From Kluyvera ascorbata_C (lineage in GTDB: Bacteria > Pseudomonadota > Gammaproteobacteria > Enterobacterales > Enterobacteriaceae): a DNA stretch of 64,000 nucleotides. The number at the start of each line of letters is the position of its first letter. The stretch's first letter is position 1. A program made the position numbers and the translations under genes. Of the stretch, positions 60,289 through 64,000 are shown one piece after another. The notes beneath the pieces are model-generated. The model was not told where the DNA came from, ran no database searches, and saw only the letters and a list, made by a program, of their open reading frames with translations. The stretch spans positions 186,001 to 250,000 of the forward strand of contig NZ_JBIQOI010000006.1 in assembly GCF_044197065.1 (NCBI RefSeq). Direction: 5' to 3'.

Positions 60289-61055
60289 TGCAGCTTTACT
60301 GGGTTGCGCTGAAAAGCATCTGGGCGAAAGAGATCCACCGCTTTATGCGTATCTGGATCCAGACGCTGGTGCCGCCCGTCATCACCATGACGCTGTACTT
60401 TATTATTTTCGGTAACCTGATCGGTTCCCGCATTGGTGAAATGCACGGTTTTACCTACATGCAGTTTATCGTACCGGGCCTGATCATGATGGCGGTGATT
60501 ACCAACGCCTATGCCAACGTGGCCTCGTCGTTCTTCAGCGCCAAGTTCCAGCGCAACATTGAAGAACTTCTGGTGGCGCCGGTGCCGACGCACGTCATCA
60601 TCGCTGGGTTTGTCGGCGGCGGCGTGGCGCGTGGCCTGTGCGTGGGGGTTCTGGTCACTGCGATCTCGCTGTTCTTCGTGCCGTTCCAGGTTCACTCGTG
60701 GGTGTTTGTGGCGCTGACGCTGATACTGACCGCGGTACTGTTCTCGCTGGCTGGCCTGCTTAACGCGGTTTTCGCCAAGACCTTCGATGACATCAGTCTG
60801 ATCCCGACCTTCGTGCTGACGCCGCTAACCTACCTCGGCGGGGTGTTCTATTCGCTGACGCTTCTGCCGCCGTTCTGGCAGGGGCTTTCGCATCTGAACC
60901 CGATAGTCTACATGATCAGCGGCTTCCGCTACGGTTTCCTCGGCATTAACGATGTGCCGCTGGTGACGACGTTTGGCGTGCTAGTGGTGTTCATCGCGGC
61001 GTTTTACCTGTTGTGCTGGTACCTCATCCAGCGCGGTCGCGGCCTGCGCAGCTAA
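60285..61055 (+). CDS. yadH: ABC transporter permease YadH
   Basis: ABC-2-type membrane permease partner of YadG. The protein has 256 residues with six hydrophobic spans. The ABC-2 signature region is near 200-235 (LSHLNPIVYMISGFRYGFLG). The ATGATG start gives two Met options; the first overlaps the yadG stop. The exported substrate is unknown; no substrate-binding protein lies nearby, as expected for an exporter. A hairpin closes the operon. Confidence 0.95.
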   Translation: MMQLYWVALKSIWAKEIHRFMRIWIQTLVPPVITMTLYFIIFGNLIGSRIGEMHGFTYMQFIVPGLIMMAVITNAYANVASSFFSAKFQRNIEELLVAPVPTHVIIAGFVGGGVARGLCVGVLVTAISLFFVPFQVHSWVFVALTLILTAVLFSLAGLLNAVFAKTFDDISLIPTFVLTPLTYLGGVFYSLTLLPPFWQGLSHLNPIVYMISGFRYGFLGINDVPLVTTFGVLVVFIAAFYLLCWYLIQRGRGLRS

Positions 61056-61068
61056 CGGTGCTGCATTT

Positions 61069-61091
61069 CCCGGCAGATAAAATCTGCCGGG
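61069..61091 (+). terminator. Hairpin after yadGH
   Basis: Perfect 10-bp stem CCCGGCAGAT/ATCTGCCGGG with an AAA loop, 14 nt after the yadH stop; weak T tract (GTTCTTT). Confidence 0.78.
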
Positions 61092-61166
61092 AACCGTTCT
61101 TTGACAGTCATCACCCCTATTTATTGATTGCTCGGCTAAACTGCTTGCCTGCTAAGGAGGCAAGTT

Positions 61167-61607
61167 ATGTTAGGTTGGGTCATTTCCTGCCACGACGACA
61201 AAGCACAGGAATTGCTGGATCGTCTGGAAAAAAAATTTGGACCGTTGCCGCAGTGTCGGGCCGTCAATTACTGGCGAGGCCAAAGCTCAAATATGCTCAG
61301 TCGTATGATGTGCGACGCGCTGCATCAGACCGATTCCGGTGACGGGGTGATCTTTTTGACCGACAATGCGGGCGCTGCGCCGTATCGCGTGGCGGCATTG
61401 ATGAGCCATAAGCACAGCGGCTGTGAAGTGATCGCCGGTATCCATTATTCATTGGTTGAGCAAATGATTCCTCTGCGGGAGTCGCTCACCAGTAGCGCCT
61501 TTCGCGAACATATTGTGACGTTGGGTTCCCCCGGCGTAACCAGCCTGTGGCACCAGCAGCAAAAAAATCCCCCCTTTGTTCTGTTGCATGATCTGTATAA
61601 GCCTTAA
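61167..61607 (+). CDS. yadI: PTS mannose-type EIIA-like protein YadI
   Basis: Predicted EIIA domain of the mannose (EIIA-Man/fructose) PTS family. The protein has 146 residues, equal to E. coli. The active-site His would be in MLGWVISCHDDKAQ (residue 9), and ILTDNAG-like VIFLTDNAGAAPYRVA (near 57-72) matches the family's second motif. The ribosome binding site AAGGAGG is strong. No EIIB, EIIC or EIID partner is nearby, so any transport role needs partners elsewhere. Confidence 0.93.
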   Translation: MLGWVISCHDDKAQELLDRLEKKFGPLPQCRAVNYWRGQSSNMLSRMMCDALHQTDSGDGVIFLTDNAGAAPYRVAALMSHKHSGCEVIAGIHYSLVEQMIPLRESLTSSAFREHIVTLGSPGVTSLWHQQQKNPPFVLLHDLYKP

Positions 61608-61670
61608 ACATTGGTATTGATGTAGCTTTTGTTACAATGGTGAAGTCGTTTCCCGCTTCGGTTATTGCTC

Positions 61671-62900
61671 ATGGCTATACGTACGGTTGTTTTCTTCCTG
61701 CTTTTCCTCACCGGCAGCGTGGCCGCCGCGTTGCCCACACGCTATATGCAGACGACGGAAGATGCCGCTATCTGGGCGCGCGTCGGCAATAAAACCATGA
61801 CCGTTGGCAACCTGCGTGCAGGGCAAATCATTGCCATTGAGCCCGATGTTGAAGACTACTACACCTTTAGCTTTGGTTTCGGAAAAGGCTTTATTGATAA
61901 AGGCCACCTTGAGCCGGTACAGGGGAAACAGCGCGTTGAGGATGGGCTGGGGGATTTAAACAAGCCGCTGAGCAATCAGAACCTGGTCACCTGGAAAGAT
62001 ACCCCGGTCTACAACGCGCCGGATGTCGGCAGTGCGCCGTTTGGTACGCTGGCGGAGAACCTGCGTTATCCGGTGATTAACAAGCTGAAAGACCGCCTCA
62101 ATCAGACCTGGTATCAGATTCGCATCGGTGAGCGTTTGGCCTATATTAGCGCGTTGGACGCACAGCCGGATAACGGCATTCCGGTCATTACCTACCACCA
62201 CATCCTGCGCGATGAAGAGAACACCCGTTTTCGTCATACCTCCACCACCACTTCGGTGCGTGCCTTCAGCAACCAGATGACCTGGCTGCGAGACATGGGC
62301 TATACCACGTTGACCATGTATCAGCTTGAGGATTATGTTCATAACCGTACCAATCTTCCCGCACGTGCGGTGGTGATAACCTTCGACGATGGGCTAAAGT
62401 CGGTCAGCCGCTATGCCTACCCGATCCTCAAGCAGTACGGCTTTAAAGCCACGGCATTTATTATCACCTCGCGCATTAAGCGCCATCCGCAGAAGTGGGC
62501 GCCGAAGTCGCTGCAGTTTATGAGTATTTCCGAGCTGGAAGAGATTAAAGACGTCTTTGATTTCCAGTCGCATACGCACTTCCTGCATCGGGTCGATGCT
62601 GCGCGTCGACCGATTCTGCTGAGCCGCAGCTATCACAATATTTTGTTTGATTTTGAGCATTCCCGACGGGCGCTGGCGCAGTTCAACCCACACGTGCTGT
62701 ATTTGTCATACCCGTTTGGTGGCTATAACGCGACGGCGGTGAAGGCAGCGGGCGATGCCGGTTTTCATTTAGCTGTGACGACGGTGAAAGGGAAGGTGAA
62801 GCCGGGGGATAATCCGATGCTATTGAAGCGTCTGTATATTCTGCGGACGGATTCGCTGGAGACGATGTCGCGGTTAATCAGCAACCAACCGCAGGGGTAA
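61671..62900 (+). CDS. yadE: Polysaccharide deacetylase family protein YadE
   Basis: Predicted exported carbohydrate esterase 4 (NodB) family protein. It has 409 residues from ATG 61671, equal to E. coli. The signal peptide covers about 1-20 (TVVFFLLFLTGSVAAALP). An SH3-like region at about 25-150 precedes the NodB domain (about 160-409) with VVITFDDGLKSV and the metal-binding FQSHTHFLHRVD. The His pair of the usual SHTxxH motif is visible. A TTG at 61665 is not used. Substrate unknown. Confidence 0.94.
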   Translation: MAIRTVVFFLLFLTGSVAAALPTRYMQTTEDAAIWARVGNKTMTVGNLRAGQIIAIEPDVEDYYTFSFGFGKGFIDKGHLEPVQGKQRVEDGLGDLNKPLSNQNLVTWKDTPVYNAPDVGSAPFGTLAENLRYPVINKLKDRLNQTWYQIRIGERLAYISALDAQPDNGIPVITYHHILRDEENTRFRHTSTTTSVRAFSNQMTWLRDMGYTTLTMYQLEDYVHNRTNLPARAVVITFDDGLKSVSRYAYPILKQYGFKATAFIITSRIKRHPQKWAPKSLQFMSISELEEIKDVFDFQSHTHFLHRVDAARRPILLSRSYHNILFDFEHSRRALAQFNPHVLYLSYPFGGYNATAVKAAGDAGFHLAVTTVKGKVKPGDNPMLLKRLYILRTDSLETMSRLISNQPQG

Positions 62901-62903
62901 ACA

Positions 62904-62927
62904 AGCGCTCCGCCGTGACGGAGCGCT
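62904..62927. terminator. Hairpin between convergent yadE and panD
   Basis: 9-bp arms AGCGCTCCG/CGGAGCGCT with a 6-nt loop. On the minus strand it is followed by TGTTTACC, so it best serves panD. Confidence 0.75.
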
Positions 62928-62932
62928 CGGCA

Positions 62933-63313
62933 TTACGCAACCTGAACCGGGATGGCTTTCGCGGTGCGCTTCATTTCATTGTCGCCTTCGAAATAAGCTA
63001 CGTTTGGACGCCAGGTACGCGCTTCTTCATCACTCATGGTTACGAAGCTGGCGATAATCACAATGTCACCTACGTCAGCGTTATGCGCAGCCGCGCCGTT
63101 GACGGAGATGATTTTCGAACCGCGTTCAGCCGCGATGGCATAGGTGGAGAAACGCTTGCCGTTGTTCACATTCCAGATATCAATGGCTTCGTTTTCCAGA
63201 ATACCGGCGGCGTCGAGGAAGTCCTGGTCAATCGCGCAGGAACCTTCATAGTGCAGGTCGGCATGCGTGACTTTCACGCGGTGGAGTTTGCCCTGCAGCA
63301 TTGTGCGAATCAT
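62933..63313 (-). CDS. panD: Aspartate 1-decarboxylase PanD proenzyme
   Basis: Pyruvoyl enzyme making beta-alanine from aspartate for pantothenate. The protein has 126 residues, equal to E. coli. The self-cleavage site Gly24-Ser25 is intact in HYEGSCAIDQ; Ser25 becomes the pyruvoyl group. The gene lies 239 bp after panC on the same strand. E. coli K-12 has yadD between them; here there is only a repeat. Confidence 0.97.
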   Translation of the reverse strand: MIRTMLQGKLHRVKVTHADLHYEGSCAIDQDFLDAAGILENEAIDIWNVNNGKRFSTYAIAAERGSKIISVNGAAAHNADVGDIVIIASFVTMSDEEARTWRPNVAYFEGDNEMKRTAKAIPVQVA

Positions 63314-63552
63314 AGCGTCTACCTTTAATTCTTAACGGAAACAAAGCAGTTCGTGACTGCTTTGAGAAATTTCGCAGGCAGTATTGCCCGATTTATACCA
63401 GGTGTCCATATGCGATTAACCTTGCTTACGATTAATTGCGTATGGTCACGCATAACCTGCTGCAAACGAAATCTTTTTGCAGAATAGCGCCTCGTCCAGG
63501 CTACCCGATTGTAGCCTGGCCAAGCGCAGCGCCGCCGGGGCGGGTTCGGAAA
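63314..63552. other. panC-panD spacer
   Basis: 239 bp with no gene. A REP-like element lies at 63487-63546 and the rest (63314-63486) shows no clear structure besides AT-rich promoter-like sequence that may serve panD. Confidence 0.55.
63487..63546. repeat. REP-like element between panC and panD
   Basis: GCGCCTCGTCCAGGCTAC and TGTAGCCTGGCCAAGCGCAG flank CCGATT; CCAGGCTAC/GTAGCCTGG is a perfect 9-bp inverted repeat (63497-63519), followed by GCCGCCGGGGCGGG. Confidence 0.7.
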
Positions 63553-64000
63553 TTACAGCTCTACGCTCTGGTTATCAATCAGACGCGCCTGGCCCAGCCA
63601 CGCCGCCATCAGGATCACCGCACGTTTGCTGTTGTCGGTCAGGTCGAGCAGGGTATCGGCATCGCGAATCTGGATATCATCGGCGCGGAAACCTTTCTCA
63701 TTCAGCTCCTGCTCGGCGATAGCAATCATCTCGCCCTGGTCACGCTCACCGGCCTTCAGTTTTTCCGCCACGCGGGTCATCACCTTGTACAGACCCGGCG
63801 CGATTTTACGCTGCTCGGCGGTGAGGTATCCGTTGCGCGAACTGAGCGCCAGACCGTCTTTGGCGCGGATAATCGGCACGCCGACAATCTCAATATCGTA
63901 GCCGAGGTCGGCCACCATCTTGCGGATCAGCGCCAACTGCTGGAAGTCTTTCTCACCGAAGCAGGCGATATCCGGCTGGATCAGGTTGAACAGCTTGCTG
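63553..64000 (-). CDS. panC: Pantothenate synthetase PanC, 5' end outside window
   Basis: ATP-dependent condensation of pantoate with beta-alanine. The C-terminal 148 or so residues are present; the frame stays open to base 64000 (translating KLFNLIQPDIACFGEKDFQQ at the edge), so the Met at 63936 is internal. The FGEKDFQQL and ALSSRNGYL motifs (pantoate/ATP contacts) are visible. The usual length is about 283. It is upstream of panD in the minus-strand pantothenate operon. Confidence 0.96.
   Translation of the reverse strand, partial: SKLFNLIQPDIACFGEKDFQQLALIRKMVADLGYDIEIVGVPIIRAKDGLALSSRNGYLTAEQRKIAPGLYKVMTRVAEKLKAGERDQGEMIAIAEQELNEKGFRADDIQIRDADTLLDLTDNSKRAVILMAAWLGQARLIDNQSVEL

Noticed and set aside
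63314..63552. yadD (transposase-like gene of K-12) between panC and panD
   Set aside because: The spacer is only 239 bp and holds a REP-like repeat, with no fragment of such a gene visible.
1..64000. tRNA, rRNA, phage, insertion sequence or CRISPR
   Set aside because: Reading through the window showed no tRNA-like or rRNA-like sequence, no integrase or transposase gene, and no short direct repeats with unique spacers. A covariance-model search could still find a small RNA missed here.

Overview
This window is a stretch of ordinary chromosome from a member of the Enterobacteriaceae. Nearly every gene has an Escherichia coli/Salmonella counterpart of the same length and in the same order, from ilvIH and cra through the mra/dcw division cluster to panD-panC. 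It is not E. coli K-12. It carries extra genes (a glycoside hydrolase/symporter pair, a DUF2950 gene, two small exported-protein genes), has REP-type repeats of two sequence families, and lacks speD-speE at their usual place between yacL and yacC. The genus cannot be fixed from this sequence alone; a Citrobacter/Enterobacter-like relative fits.

Layout: 1-1865 the 3' part of ilvI, then ilvH (branched-chain amino acids). 2011-3015 cra. 3610-20469 the uninterrupted plus-strand dcw operon mraZ-rsmH-ftsL-ftsI-murE-murF-mraY-murD-ftsW-murG-murC-ddlB-ftsQ-ftsA-ftsZ, with mostly overlapping or abutting genes. 20570-25474 lpxC, secM-secA (translation-arrest regulation) and mutT. 25573-27140 minus-strand coaE-zapD-yacG. 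27366-28409 guaC. 28441-31473 minus-strand type IV pilus genes ppdD-hofB-hofC. 31653-34057 nadC, divergent from ampD-ampE. 34137-36496 an accessory minus-strand operon (GPH-family symporter plus GH43 glycosidase). 36748-38118 aroP. 38656-45776 pdhR-aceE-aceF-lpd. 46099-48935 a small exported protein plus a DUF3300 (yacH)-DUF2950 gene pair. 49401-52564 acnB-yacL. 52598-55302 yacC, cueO and an uncharacterised secreted protein. 55372-59259 gcd, hpt and can. 59362-62900 yadGH, yadI and yadE. 62933-64000 panD and the 3' part of panC.

How the genes work together: most of the window builds and divides the cell envelope. It makes and flips lipid-linked peptidoglycan precursors, assembles the divisome, commits to lipid A (LpxC), exports proteins (SecA) and recycles muropeptides (AmpD). 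Central carbon metabolism is the second theme: Cra, PdhR, the pyruvate dehydrogenase complex, aconitase B and PQQ glucose dehydrogenase. Cra-like boxes lie upstream of pdhR and acnB, a PdhR palindrome lies before pdhR, and a perfect CRP palindrome lies between gcd and hpt. No phage, insertion sequence, CRISPR array, tRNA or rRNA was seen.

The items most worth a second look are: a rare-codon segment with a terminator-like hairpin inside ftsI, which fits the ORF-internal sRNA FtsO; the missing speDE; the uncharacterised periplasmic DUF3300/DUF2950 pair next to a small exported protein with a repeated WADNSG motif; and an uncharacterised secreted-protein gene whose promoter is overlapped by an 11-bp-arm palindrome.
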